Notes: generated by a model from the letters alone, not told the origin. A stretch of DNA of 37,882 nt from Paenibacillus bouchesdurhonensis (GCF_900155685.1 NZ_LT732548.1:1531364-1569245), one strand, 5' to 3'. Counted from the stretch's first letter, positions 10,681 to 18,873 are shown. Numbers and translations are program-made.

Positions 10681-10732
10681 AAAGGAGCTGTCCCGTGTGC
10701 AGAATTGTCTGCCACGGGACAGCTCCTTTTGA
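10681..10732 (+). terminator. terminator between convergent murC and the ykoC-like gene
   Basis: Two perfectly complementary 17-base arms (AAAGGAGCTGTCCCGTG and complement) surround a short loop and end in TTTT. It lies between genes that point at each other, so it probably serves murC and perhaps both. The T run on the minus strand is weaker. Confidence 0.85.
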
Positions 10733-10738
10733 TATATT

Positions 10739-11548
10739 CTAAAGCTGTCCTCCATACCAAGTTAAGGTACCTAAGGCGTAAGATATGGAATATCCTAATA
10801 GGATGCCGGACAGCACGATACCCATAAAGATCCAATCCCGCCAGCGAATCTTCATTTGAAAGTAGAAATCGCGCTTGCCGCCGGTAAAACCGCGAGACAC
10901 CATAGCAACGGCTACTCGTTCGGATTTACGGATCGCGCTTGCGAGAAGAGGAATGCTGTATCTCTTAAAGGCATGGAGCAGCGAACGAACATCTCGCTTC
11001 TCCCGCCATATGCCCCGCATTCGGTGAGCCTGCTGCATAATGCGCAGCTCTTCGCGAAACAAGGGCAGAAAACGAAATCCAGCCAGTATGCCGTATGCAA
11101 GCTTGGGCGGGAGTTTACATTGCTGCATGAGACTGAACATGAACTTCACGGGCTCCGTCGTCAGGACGAACATGAGTGAAAGCGCCGAGAACATTAAAGT
11201 GCGCAGGGCGAGCGAGAGAGCCAGGCTGAACCCAGCCTCCGTCATCTGCAGCGGTCCCCATGATAGGAGTAACTTCGAATCCTGAGGCAAATCGGAACGT
11301 GGGAAGAGCGCTGCCGTCCAGAAATAACCGATAGCCATAATGAAGAAAGGCAGGAACAACAGCAGCCATCTGCGCCAGGAAATCCGGCCGAATATCACCG
11401 TTACCATCAAAACATAAATTAGACTAACGGAGATCGTGATCGGATCAAAGGCGAATGATAACAAGATTACTCCCAAAATGACCGTAAGTCCCTTAAGGGA
11501 TGGATTCATTTCATTCAACAGCTCGCTAAACGCGCCGGATGTTTTCAT
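10739..11548 (-). CDS. ykoC: ECF transporter transmembrane (T) component, YkoC-like
   Basis: Energy-coupling-factor T component linking the ATPase to the substrate-binding S component in the membrane. The 269-residue product is hydrophobic with about five to six membrane segments. Its cytoplasmic region carries PPKLAYGILAGFRFLPL and a VAVAMVSRGFTGG stretch like the coupling motifs of EcfT proteins. I chose ATG at 11548: GGAGGTG lies just upstream, and the start overlaps the stop of the ATPase gene as ATGA, which implies translational coupling. A TTG start 18 bases earlier is less likely. It is the last gene of the TPP-riboswitch operon. Confidence 0.88.
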   Translation of the reverse strand: MKTSGAFSELLNEMNPSLKGLTVILGVILLSFAFDPITISVSLIYVLMVTVIFGRISWRRWLLLFLPFFIMAIGYFWTAALFPRSDLPQDSKLLLSWGPLQMTEAGFSLALSLALRTLMFSALSLMFVLTTEPVKFMFSLMQQCKLPPKLAYGILAGFRFLPLFREELRIMQQAHRMRGIWREKRDVRSLLHAFKRYSIPLLASAIRKSERVAVAMVSRGFTGGKRDFYFQMKIRWRDWIFMGIVLSGILLGYSISYALGTLTWYGGQL

Positions 11549-13368
11549 ATCAGCACCTCCTCGCAAGCTTCCCGCATCTCCTGGAGCGATAATCGCAGCT
11601 TATTTTTTAAATAAGCGGAGAGAGGAGGAAGTAGCTTATGTGACAGTAGCTGCTCCTCGGGCCAATCCCACAAATCTATCGGACTGCCGTCCCACTGAAT
11701 GGCTCCTTGGCTCAGCACGATTACCCGATCGGCAAATTGCTGGACGAGCTCCATATCATGAGTGATCATGATGACGGTAAGCCCGCGATCCACTCGGGCG
11801 CGCAGCGAATTCATCAGCTCCAAGGCAGAATATGCGTCCTGCCCGAAGGTGGGCTCGTCGCATAGCAGAATCTGCTGTTCTTCGGACAGCATAGCAGCTA
11901 CGCTCAAGCGGCGTTTCTGCCCTTGACTAAGCGCGAAGGGGCTGAAGTCTCTGCGGTGCTGCAGCCGATATTGATCGAGCAGTGCATTAACTCGCTCGGA
12001 AATGGTTTCTTCGGGCAGCTTTTGCAGCCGCAAGCCGAAGGCTAGTTCGTCGTAGACGGTATCTGTCACGAATTGGTGCTCCGGATGCTGGAATATGAGG
12101 CCGATGCGCTTGCGCAGCTGCTGCTCCGGCCAACCCGTTAGTGCCTTGCCGGATAAGCGGATCATTCCAGAGGAAGGCTCTAATATTCCCGACAGGAGCG
12201 CGGCCAAAGTGGACTTGCCCGCACCGTTCGGGCCGACCAGAGCAATAAACTGTCCGGCAGGAATGGATAGGGAGAGCTGATCGAGAATCCTTCGCCCGCC
12301 GCTGCGCTCAAAGGAGATATTATCGATATGCATTAAGCTTTCCGCACTGCTTCCATTTGCTGATTTACTGTTAATCTCTGCTGCTTTTCTAGTTTCGGCT
12401 GCTTGTTCCAACTGCTGGAGAACTGCATGCTTTACGGAGTCGGGTTCGTTCAACCACAATTTGGCGAGCTCATCTCTAGTCAAAGGCTGCCATGCTGATT
12501 TTAGTTTCGCTTCCAGTTGCTCGTGAAGGCGGACAGCTCCCGGCATCCATATTCCTAATTGCCGTGCTTCTTCTTTAGAATTAGCGAAATAAGCCCTTGG
12601 CTCGCCTTCGTAAATCAACTTTCCTCCTGCGCCCATTACGGCTAGGCGGTCTACATAGGGCATCCATGCGTCCAATTGATGTTCGATGAGCAAGACGCTC
12701 ATTTGGCGCTGTTTGCGTATTGAGTCGATTAGATTCGATAAATTCCAGCAGGCTTCCGGATCCAAGTTGGATGTCGGCTCGTCGAGAATGAGCACCTCGG
12801 GGTTCAGTACCAGGGCACAAGCCAGCGCTAGCCGTTGCTTCATTCCCCCGGATAAGGCATGAATATGCGCATCCCGCCATTCAGTTAATTCGACGAGCTC
12901 TAGTGCTTCGTCGATTTTTGCACTAATTTGCTCCCGTGGGCATCCGATGTTTTCCAGGCAAAAGGCAAGTTCCTCCTCCACCTTCAGCATACAGAACTGA
13001 CTGTCCACATCTTGGAACACGATCCCCACCTGCTGGGCAATCGTCCCGGGATCTTGCCCTTCCAAAGACTGGCCGTGCAAATAAACGCTGCCATTAACGA
13101 CGCTGTCAATGGCTGAAGGGTATACCCGGTTCAAGCATAGAGCCATGGAGCTTTTGCCGCAGCCTCCGGGGCCAAGAAGCAGCATGAGCTCACCTTGATG
13201 CAAGCGGAGGGAGAGGGAGGAGAATACAGGCTCCTCGTCCTCCTCGCTAAAAGCTAGCGACAAATCTTTGGTCTTCAGAACAATCGGCTTATCCATCATT
13301 TCCTCATTCGTACCCATCGTGCGCATTGCTTTCTGTTCGCGCGATGGACATTGAAGTCCGGTATTCAT
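11545..13368 (-). CDS. ykoD: ECF transporter ATPase with two fused ABC domains, YkoD-like
   Basis: ATP-hydrolysing component of an ECF importer, both nucleotide-binding domains in one 607-residue chain. Domain 1 has Walker A GPGGCGKSS at 66-74, signature LSGGMKQ and Walker B VLILDEPTS. Domain 2 has Walker A GPNGAGKST at 379-387, signature LSQGQKR and Walker B ILLCDEPTFGQD. A low-complexity linker joins them. The longest open frame starts at 13581, but its first 71 residues run antiparallel through the S-component gene and look non-coding. The ATG at 13368 overlaps the upstream stop as TAATG and is preferred. The MMDKP methionines, with GAGGAA just upstream, are another option. Confidence 0.9.
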   Translation of the reverse strand: MNTGLQCPSREQKAMRTMGTNEEMMDKPIVLKTKDLSLAFSEEDEEPVFSSLSLRLHQGELMLLLGPGGCGKSSMALCLNRVYPSAIDSVVNGSVYLHGQSLEGQDPGTIAQQVGIVFQDVDSQFCMLKVEEELAFCLENIGCPREQISAKIDEALELVELTEWRDAHIHALSGGMKQRLALACALVLNPEVLILDEPTSNLDPEACWNLSNLIDSIRKQRQMSVLLIEHQLDAWMPYVDRLAVMGAGGKLIYEGEPRAYFANSKEEARQLGIWMPGAVRLHEQLEAKLKSAWQPLTRDELAKLWLNEPDSVKHAVLQQLEQAAETRKAAEINSKSANGSSAESLMHIDNISFERSGGRRILDQLSLSIPAGQFIALVGPNGAGKSTLAALLSGILEPSSGMIRLSGKALTGWPEQQLRKRIGLIFQHPEHQFVTDTVYDELAFGLRLQKLPEETISERVNALLDQYRLQHRRDFSPFALSQGQKRRLSVAAMLSEEQQILLCDEPTFGQDAYSALELMNSLRARVDRGLTVIMITHDMELVQQFADRVIVLSQGAIQWDGSPIDLWDWPEEQLLSHKLLPPLSAYLKNKLRLSLQEMREACEEVLI

Positions 13369-13967
13369 TATAGCTTCACCGAAGATTGTTTCTGGCGTGC
13401 GGCTTGAGCCGCTTCTTTGCCGATCGGGAAGCTTCTCAATACACCGGTACGAGCCAGCGCATCGGAAATCCATTTCCCAAGCAGGCCCGCGAGAACGGCT
13501 CCGCTGATCACGCGCATGATGAACATTGAAATGACGAGCCCCGTGGATAAAGCGGCGAATCCGGACTGGAAGAAGCCCCAAGCAAAACTGAATACGGCTG
13601 CGCCTACACCAGCACCTATTAATACAGGCGTGTTGTAGTAACGATATCTGACAACGGCGAATGCTGCTTCCGCCCCGAGACCCTGAATAAAGGCGGACAG
13701 GATCAGAATTGGGCCGGTGACGTTACCGATGAGCACTTCGATGGTACCGGCAATCGTCTCAGACAGCAGGGCTGCTCCAGGCTTGCGCAAAATATAGGCA
13801 GAAATGATCGAGACGATAAACCAAATTCCAAAAATGACCTCGTACCCCATCGGGCCCATAAAACCAACAAGAACATTTCCGATTTGCAGAAAAACTAAAT
13901 ATACGACAGCAAAAACGACGGATAATGAACTAAGAACAATAATGTCACGAAGCTTCCAGGACGACAT
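13368..13967 (-). CDS. ykoE: ECF transporter substrate-binding (S) component, YkoE family
   Basis: Membrane S component that binds the imported vitamin-like substrate. The product has 199 residues with about five to six hydrophobic segments and a conserved-looking WKLRDIIVLSSLSVVFAVVY start typical of YkoE. In B. subtilis, ykoFEDC is a TPP-riboswitch operon for thiamin or hydroxymethylpyrimidine uptake; gene order and riboswitch match here. The ATG is 2 bases after the upstream stop, with a GGGGGGA ribosome binding site. Exact substrate is inferred. Confidence 0.88.
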   Translation of the reverse strand: MSSWKLRDIIVLSSLSVVFAVVYLVFLQIGNVLVGFMGPMGYEVIFGIWFIVSIISAYILRKPGAALLSETIAGTIEVLIGNVTGPILILSAFIQGLGAEAAFAVVRYRYYNTPVLIGAGVGAAVFSFAWGFFQSGFAALSTGLVISMFIMRVISGAVLAGLLGKWISDALARTGVLRSFPIGKEAAQAARQKQSSVKL

Positions 13968-13969
13968 CG

Positions 13970-14605
13970 TTATTCCCCCCTATTTTGCAGATGTTCTGGT
14001 TTGGCGGACGGACTGTTACATGAAAAGGTAGCTGTCATTACAAGATGAGAAGTCTGCGTGCTCGACGTTACAAAGGCGTTCTCCAGCGACCGGAATACTT
14101 CGTGGGCGTCTCCATCCAAGCGGCTGGCGTAATGAATGCCGCCGGAGAAAGTTCCCTCTGCCTCAGCAGATTTTACCGCGTCATAAATGACATCCATATA
14201 GTGCGGCACACCCATCGGGTAGAGCGCGAATTGTACTGCAGTGTCAATGGCAAATCCGCTAGCCTCATTTAAGCGGACATCATCCTCGGACATGAAAACG
14301 TCGCCCTCTGTGTCCCCAGGGCAGCCGACAGAAAATGTTGCACTAAGGACAACGTGCTCCCCGCTTTTGGCTGCTTGAAGAAATATAGATTTGACCACGT
14401 CGAATACATGCTCATGGCGACCCCGTACGCAAGTACTCACATCATCGCTTTGGATCCAGACTTTGGACGTATCGGTATTCTTCAGGGCGCCAAGAATGAC
14501 AGGCACGAAGCGATCAGTCATTGGAAATAATGAAAAGCGGCAGCCGACAATGCGGCTGCTGCCGCATGCTGCGGGTTTAACTTGTTCGTTGAATGAATTG
14601 CTCAT
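13970..14605 (-). CDS. ykoF: thiamin/HMP-binding protein YkoF
   Basis: Soluble 211-residue protein with two internally similar ferredoxin-like halves (about 20-115 and 120-200; each starts RFSLFPM or QFALYPMG and ends in a VLSATFS or VMTATFS strand). This matches YkoF, which binds thiamin in B. subtilis. It is the first gene of the operon, 37 bases or more downstream of the riboswitch terminator, with a GGGAGGAA ribosome binding site before ATG 14605. It may hand the ligand to biosynthesis or sense it; that role is inference. Confidence 0.88.
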   Translation of the reverse strand: MSNSFNEQVKPAACGSSRIVGCRFSLFPMTDRFVPVILGALKNTDTSKVWIQSDDVSTCVRGRHEHVFDVVKSIFLQAAKSGEHVVLSATFSVGCPGDTEGDVFMSEDDVRLNEASGFAIDTAVQFALYPMGVPHYMDVIYDAVKSAEAEGTFSGGIHYASRLDGDAHEVFRSLENAFVTSSTQTSHLVMTATFSCNSPSAKPEHLQNRGE

Positions 14606-14650
14606 GATACTTGTTCCTCCCTTGATAAGTTAGTAAGTGTCGATAACGAC

Positions 14651-14680
14651 AAAAAAACCGCACCCGAAGAGTGCAGTTGT
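14651..14680 (-). terminator. TPP riboswitch expression-platform terminator
   Basis: On the minus strand AACTGCACTC and GGGTGCGGTT form a roughly 10-base-pair hairpin followed by seven T. It lies between the aptamer and ykoF, so TPP binding probably causes premature termination. Confidence 0.85.
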
Positions 14681-14746
14681 ATCGATACAGGCTAGTTCGC
14701 TTTAGCATAGCAAAGCAATCATGCAGCGCCGTTCATCGTTTCCCCG

Positions 14747-14843
14747 CACTTCCCCACGCTAGTATGATCTAGATCGGGTGTAAAGGGTTAACCGTATCCT
14801 TGATCAGGAACGATCTCTCAGCCAGTAAAGGCACCCCTAGTGC
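14747..14843 (-). promoter_or_regulatory. TPP (THI-box) riboswitch aptamer
   Basis: Read on the minus strand: CACTAGGGGTGCC, then CTGAGA, then ACCCTTTACACCCGATCTAGAT, then AGCGTGGGGAAGTG. These are the conserved THI-box blocks in order. CACT and AGTG close the P1 stem. It lies before ykoFEDC and after a good promoter, so the transporter should be shut off when TPP is abundant. Confidence 0.95.
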
Positions 14844-14874
14844 TTGATTCGTTATGCGGTTTTCAATGGTTCCC

Positions 14875-14902
14875 ATTATACAGAGTTCCTTTGAATTGTA
14901 AA
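14875..14902 (-). promoter_or_regulatory. sigma-A promoter for the ykoFEDC operon
   Basis: On the minus strand TTTACA (14902-14897), 16-base spacer, TATAAT (14880-14875). Transcription would start near 14868, just before the riboswitch aptamer. Confidence 0.75.
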
Positions 14903-14985
14903 GCCCTTGTTCGAATGAACTGGTCTATATTCTTGCAAAAATTCATATTGTATCGTTAGAAGAGAGGACAAGGAGCGTGCGGATC

Positions 14986-16095
14986 GTGAACAAGGCGAAG
15001 ATGACATTCCGGTTCGATGAACAAGGGCGCGTAGCCCGATATGCGGGGGCGGCAGGCGAGAGCCAGAAGAATGAATCATCCCCGGCCAGATCTACTCGAG
15101 AAGTATATGAAATCTCAGGTGAAAGTCGAATTCCCCCCCCCCTAACCTATCGTGCAGTGGAATCAGCAGATTATTGGGGGGACCCATTGACGGATCAAGC
15201 TGCTACGGGGATAGCTGTATTTCCTGAGCATGAAAAACCGGATGGCGGTAATTATTACTTCCAGAGAACGAGAACCTCATGGTGGAAGGTGGTCGGTTCT
15301 TTGACCGGCGCTGTTGTAACGGGGGCGCTTTTTGGATTTGTCGTCCTGTCCATGTTCAATCAGGAAATAACGGTACCTATACCTGGCATAGGCGTACCGA
15401 AGCAGGAAGCTGCCGGGGAAGCGGCGGATATCCCCGTGCTGGGCAGTGTGATCAGCAAGGAGCAGATGCCGCTCGTTCAAGTCGTTTTACCTTCGCAAAG
15501 CTATCATTTCCTGCAATATGGCGTATTCAGCACGGCGGAGGGGGTAGAGCTGGCTCAACAGCAATTGCGTGATTCAGGCATCGCCGCTGCACGGGATACG
15601 CTGGATGAAAAACGGGTGTATGCAGGAGTTTCTCCTGATCGCGAGGAAGCTAAATTGTTGAGCGGCAGGTTGAAGACAGGGGGCGTTCATCTTATATTGC
15701 ACGAGATATCTTTGCCGGAATCAGCTACGGTTGAATATAACGGAGACGCAGCCTCCCTTCAGCAATATTTAGCGCAAAGTGCGGATCTAGTATATATGCT
15801 CAGCTCTTCCTCAGCAGCTTTATTGGGAGAAGCTTCGCCTACACGGCAGAGTCAAGAGGAGACGGGGCAGCTTCGGGAAAGTCATCAGCTATGGACTAAA
15901 AGCGCTGCCTTGATTCGGGGCAAGCTGTCGGCTTCAGCAGAGGGCGAGGTGAAGGAAATGGAGAAAGCGATGAACAGTGCGGTCGAGGCCATGGGGGAAT
16001 TTAATGAGAAGGGCGAGCAGACGATGCTCTGGGAAGTGCAAAATGAAATGATGCGATTTATAATGGCCGAACAGAAATTGGTAGGGAATCATTGA
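14986..16095 (+). CDS. spoIIB: SpoIIB-like SPOR-domain membrane protein
   Basis: Probable sporulation protein acting at the septum during engulfment. Order: a soluble, poorly conserved N-terminus (1-95), one membrane segment (about 98-123, WWKVVGSLTGAVVTGALFGF), then an extracytoplasmic part whose residues about 170-243 read as a SPOR domain (YHFLQYGVFSTAEGVELAQ, then a second strand ending VHLILHEIS), then a helical tail. SPOR domains bind denuded glycan. Position before maf matches B. subtilis spoIIB. I chose GTG 14986 (369 residues), 10 bases after AAGGAG; GTG 14977 is only 1 base after it. A run of ten C (15133-15142) lies inside the gene. Family assignment rests on topology, SPOR and synteny. 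Confidence 0.75.
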   Translation: MNKAKMTFRFDEQGRVARYAGAAGESQKNESSPARSTREVYEISGESRIPPPLTYRAVESADYWGDPLTDQAATGIAVFPEHEKPDGGNYYFQRTRTSWWKVVGSLTGAVVTGALFGFVVLSMFNQEITVPIPGIGVPKQEAAGEAADIPVLGSVISKEQMPLVQVVLPSQSYHFLQYGVFSTAEGVELAQQQLRDSGIAAARDTLDEKRVYAGVSPDREEAKLLSGRLKTGGVHLILHEISLPESATVEYNGDAASLQQYLAQSADLVYMLSSSSAALLGEASPTRQSQEETGQLRESHQLWTKSAALIRGKLSASAEGEVKEMEKAMNSAVEAMGEFNEKGEQTMLWEVQNEMMRFIMAEQKLVGNH

Positions 16096-16112
16096 GCGAA
16101 GGAAATTTTGGC

Positions 16113-16152
16113 AAGGCAGGGAAATTTGGAAATAGTTCCCCCTGCCTTTTTT
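16113..16152 (+). terminator. terminator after the spoIIB-like gene
   Basis: AAGGCAGGGAA and TTCCCCCTGCCTT form a hairpin with a small bulge, followed by a T run. It ends the spoIIB-like transcript just before the maf promoter. Confidence 0.8.
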
Positions 16153-16156
16153 ATGT

Positions 16157-16185
16157 TTGTATTGCCGATCAATTAACCTTATAAT
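16157..16185 (+). promoter_or_regulatory. candidate promoter for maf
   Basis: A perfect TATAAT (16180-16185) lies 17 bases after a weak -35 TTGTAT (16157-16162), directly behind the preceding terminator. The leader contains a small hairpin (CAAGCTC tgc GAGCTTG, 16222-16238). Confidence 0.5.
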
Positions 16186-16272
16186 AATGAAGTGCCAAAG
16201 TGTCAAAAAATGGCGAGGTGACAAGCTCTGCGAGCTTGCCCTACGAACGACGTATAAAGGAGAATCCGAACC

Positions 16273-16884
16273 TTGGAATTTGCAGCTTCATCAGCACGAC
16301 ATGTCGTGTTGGCCTCGACTTCACCACGCAGACGGGAACTGCTGGCTTCTCTACATATTTCGTTTGAAGTCATGCCGAGTGATGCCGATGAGACAACGCC
16401 GGATCATTGGGCGCCGGAGCAGATCGTCACGGAGCTGGCGCTGCGTAAAGCGAAAGCGGTTCATGCAACGCTTGGGCCAGCCTCCCGCCAAGCCGTTATC
16501 CTCGGCAGTGATACGATTGTTGTCCTGGACGGACAAGTGCTTGGCAAGCCCCAGGATGAAGCGGAAGCAGCCTCAATGCTGCGCTCTTTGCAGGGACGAA
16601 GTCATCATGTATACACTGCCGTAGCTTGTATTGATGCGATTACAGCAAGAGCGGAAGTCGAATATCGCTCCACTCTGGTTACGATGAGAGCTCTAACAGA
16701 AGATGAGATCGTCGCATATGCCAAGACCGGGGAAGGTCTGGATAAAGCGGGGGCTTATGCGATCCAGGGACTCGGGGCTATTTTTGTCACGGGAATCGAT
16801 GGTTGTTACTTCAGCGTCGTAGGATTGCCGCTGTCATTGGTCAGTGAAATGCTTGGCCGCTTTGGAGTCCACGTTCTGAAGTAA
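16273..16884 (+). CDS. maf: Maf family nucleotide pyrophosphatase
   Basis: Maf proteins hydrolyse non-canonical or canonical nucleoside triphosphates (dTTP/UTP in the B. subtilis type) and can arrest septation when overproduced. The 203-residue product has the Maf signature VLASTSPRRRELL at its start, ILGSDTIVVLDG with the catalytic aspartate, and KAGAYAIQGLGAIFV near the end. The start is TTG 16273 with AAAGGAG about 9 bases upstream. It sits before radC-mreB as in Bacillus. Confidence 0.93.
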   Translation: MEFAASSARHVVLASTSPRRRELLASLHISFEVMPSDADETTPDHWAPEQIVTELALRKAKAVHATLGPASRQAVILGSDTIVVLDGQVLGKPQDEAEAASMLRSLQGRSHHVYTAVACIDAITARAEVEYRSTLVTMRALTEDEIVAYAKTGEGLDKAGAYAIQGLGAIFVTGIDGCYFSVVGLPLSLVSEMLGRFGVHVLK

Positions 16885-16901
16885 TCCAATCAAACGAATG
16901 T

Positions 16902-16929
16902 TGTAACAAATAACTTCATATTTACGTTG
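16902..16929 (+). promoter_or_regulatory. candidate ECF-sigma (sigma-M-like) promoter before radC
   Basis: TGTAAC (16902-16907), 17-base spacer, CGTTG (16925-16929) resembles the extracytoplasmic-function sigma consensus (TGAAAC, 16-17 bases, CGTC). No convincing sigma-A promoter was seen in the 146-base maf-radC gap. The maf-radC-mre region is reported as sigma-M controlled in B. subtilis. The match is imperfect at both boxes. Confidence 0.4.
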
Positions 16930-17030
16930 TTAAGAAAGAGGAAGAGATAAAGCATATCCTTCCGCCATGAATTTTGCTGGCAGCCGGCTAGCCGGACATC
17001 TGCCTAATTATTCGGAAGCGAGGGATATAA

Positions 17031-17720
17031 ATGAATATGCCGCAATATTTACTGCGTGATATGCCTAGTGAGGAAAGACCGAGAGAACGCATGATGCAAT
17101 ATGGAGCGGGCTCGCTCAGTCATGCTGAACTGCTGGCAATTCTATTTCGGACAGGTACTCGGGATGAATCGGCTGTTCATTTGGCTCAGCGCGTTCTCAG
17201 CAATATAGGCGGAATACGCAATCTTGTAGATATTAGTTTGGACGAGCTGGTGAAGCTAAAGGGCATCGGCCCCGCCAAAGCCGTGCAGCTTAAGGCGGGA
17301 ATTGAGCTGGGCCAACGGCTTGCCAAAGCGAGGCTTCCGGAAGCTCAAGTCATTCGCAGCCCCCGCGATGCGGCGGATATCCTCATGGAGCAGCTGCGTT
17401 ATTTGCAGAAGGAACATTTTGTCTGTTTATTTTTGAATACGAAAAATCATATCATTGCTCAGGAGACGCTTTCCATCGGAAGCTTGAATTCTTCAATCGT
17501 CCATCCACGAGAGGTGTTTCGCGCAGCGATTAAATGCAGCAGCGCCTCTGTCGTATGCGCCCACAATCATCCAAGCGGAGATCCAACGCCAAGCCCGGAG
17601 GATATCCGGATGACGGAGCGCCTGTGCGAAGCCGGGGAGATCGTCGGAATCGACGTGCTGGATCATATCGTGATCGGGGACGGGGAATTCATAAGTTTGA
17701 AGGAGCAAGGCTTGATGTAA
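17031..17720 (+). CDS. radC: RadC family JAB/MPN domain protein
   Basis: A 229-residue RadC-type protein. Residues about 1-105 are an N-terminal helix-hairpin-helix region (LKGIGPAKAVQLKAG). The rest is a JAB/MPN metalloprotease-like domain with HPREVFRAAI and the metal motif AHNHPSGDPTPSPED. The molecular role of RadC is unsettled despite its name. The ATG has a GAGGGAT ribosome binding site. The mreB promoter overlaps its last codons. Confidence 0.94.
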   Translation: MNMPQYLLRDMPSEERPRERMMQYGAGSLSHAELLAILFRTGTRDESAVHLAQRVLSNIGGIRNLVDISLDELVKLKGIGPAKAVQLKAGIELGQRLAKARLPEAQVIRSPRDAADILMEQLRYLQKEHFVCLFLNTKNHIIAQETLSIGSLNSSIVHPREVFRAAIKCSSASVVCAHNHPSGDPTPSPEDIRMTERLCEAGEIVGIDVLDHIVIGDGEFISLKEQGLM

Positions 17721-17726
17721 TATAAT
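17697..17726 (+). promoter_or_regulatory. candidate sigma-A promoter for mreB within the radC 3' end
   Basis: TTGAAG (17697-17702), 18-base spacer, TATAAT (17721-17726). The -10 box begins immediately after the radC stop codon. It would allow mreB to be transcribed separately from radC. Confidence 0.6.
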
Positions 17727-17759
17727 AGACCAGATACAGAAGGAAAGGAAGATTACAGC

Positions 17760-18791
17760 ATGTTAGGTGGTTTCACGAAAGACTTAGGGATTGACTTGGG
17801 TACGGCGAATACGCTCGTTTATATTCGAGGTAAAGGAATTATTGTAAGAGAACCGTCGGTAGTTGCGATGAATACAGATAATAAGAGCATTGTAGCGGTC
17901 GGAGAATCGGCCAAGAAGATGATCGGTAGAACGCCAGGCAATATCCGTGCTATCCGTCCGATGAAGGATGGCGTTATTGCCGACTTCGACACGACTGCAA
18001 CGATGATAAAATATTTTATTCGCCAGGCTCAGAAGCAGCGTTCCTTGTTCCAGCGCCATCCGAATGTAATGGTATGTGTGCCGTCCGGGATTACGGCTGT
18101 AGAGCAGCGGGCGGTAGAGGATGCCACGAAGCAGGCGGGAGCACGTGAAGCCTACACGATTGAAGAACCTTTTGCGGCAGCTATTGGAGCCGATCTTCCC
18201 GTATGGGAGCCAACCGGCAGCATGGTTGTGGATATCGGCGGAGGTACGACAGAAGTTGCTGTAATCTCTCTCGGAGGCATCGTCACCAGTAAATCTGCTC
18301 GTGTAGCGGGCGATGATATGGATGATTCCATCATTCAATATATCAAGCGCCAATATAACCTGATGATCGGCGAAAGAACATCGGAGCAGTTGAAGATGGA
18401 TGTAGGCTCGGCGCTTCCGCTTGAGCAGGTGGAAACTATGGAAATTCGCGGGCGGGATCTCGTGACCGGCTTGCCGAAGACGATCTCCATCACATCGGAT
18501 GAAATTACCGAGGCGCTCGGCGATACGGTGAATGCGATCGTCGAAGCGGTGAAGGTAACGCTGGAGAAATGTCCGCCTGAGCTGGCGGCCGATATTATGG
18601 ATCGGGGCATTGTGTTGACTGGCGGCGGTGCGCTGCTCCGCAATCTGGATAAGCTGCTGGCCAAAGAGACGGGTATGCCTGTCATCGTGGCCGAGCATCC
18701 GCTCGATTGTGTTGCCATCGGTACGGGGAGAGCTCTCGATAATATCCATTTGTTCAAATCAAGAAGCAGTTCGGCTCTGCGCAAACGCTAA
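17760..18791 (+). CDS. mreB: rod-shape actin homologue MreB
   Basis: Actin-like ATPase forming membrane-associated filaments that guide lateral wall synthesis. The 343-residue length is typical. It has the phosphate-1 motif [10 protein letters not shown], the phosphate-2 motif [28 protein letters not shown] and [14 protein letters not shown], all MreB hallmarks. The AAGGAAAGGAAG ribosome binding site precedes the ATG. A terminator-like hairpin lies between mreB and mreC, so MreB may be made in excess of MreC/D. Confidence 0.98.
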   Translation: MLGGFTKDLGIDLGTANTLVYIRGKGIIVREPSVVAMNTDNKSIVAVGESAKKMIGRTPGNIRAIRPMKDGVIADFDTTATMIKYFIRQAQKQRSLFQRHPNVMVCVPSGITAVEQRAVEDATKQAGAREAYTIEEPFAAAIGADLPVWEPTGSMVVDIGGGTTEVAVISLGGIVTSKSARVAGDDMDDSIIQYIKRQYNLMIGERTSEQLKMDVGSALPLEQVETMEIRGRDLVTGLPKTISITSDEITEALGDTVNAIVEAVKVTLEKCPPELAADIMDRGIVLTGGGALLRNLDKLLAKETGMPVIVAEHPLDCVAIGTGRALDNIHLFKSRSSSALRKR

Positions 18792-18832
18792 TTTTTTATC
18801 ATTGGCGAATGGAGAACACGAACTTTGATGAT

Positions 18833-18873
18833 AAAACGGCGCCGTCCTGAATTGGACGGCTGTGCCGTTTTTC
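18833..18873 (+). terminator. terminator or attenuator between mreB and mreC
   Basis: AAAACGGC and GCCGTTTT form an outer stem, GCCGTCC and GGACGGC an inner stem, followed by five T. It lies 41 bases after the mreB stop, inside the usual mreBCD operon. Confidence 0.7.

Noticed and set aside
11436..11765. Plus-strand open frame (109 codons) across the ykoC/ykoD junction
   Set aside because: Antisense to two well-supported genes whose ATGA overlap fixes the coding strand.
13369..13581. 71-codon N-terminal extension of the fused ATPase gene
   Set aside because: It overlaps the YkoE coding region, reads as low-quality basic sequence and would push the start far before the TAATG overlap; treated as non-coding in that frame.
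14606..14985. Possible small gene between ykoF and the spoIIB-like gene
   Set aside because: The stretch is accounted for by the riboswitch terminator, aptamer and promoter on the minus strand and the spoIIB-like ribosome binding site; no supported frame.
17784..18749. Long antisense open frame (321 codons) opposite mreB
   Set aside because: Shadow of the strongly conserved MreB frame; no domain, no promoter, and unnatural composition rich in His and Arg.
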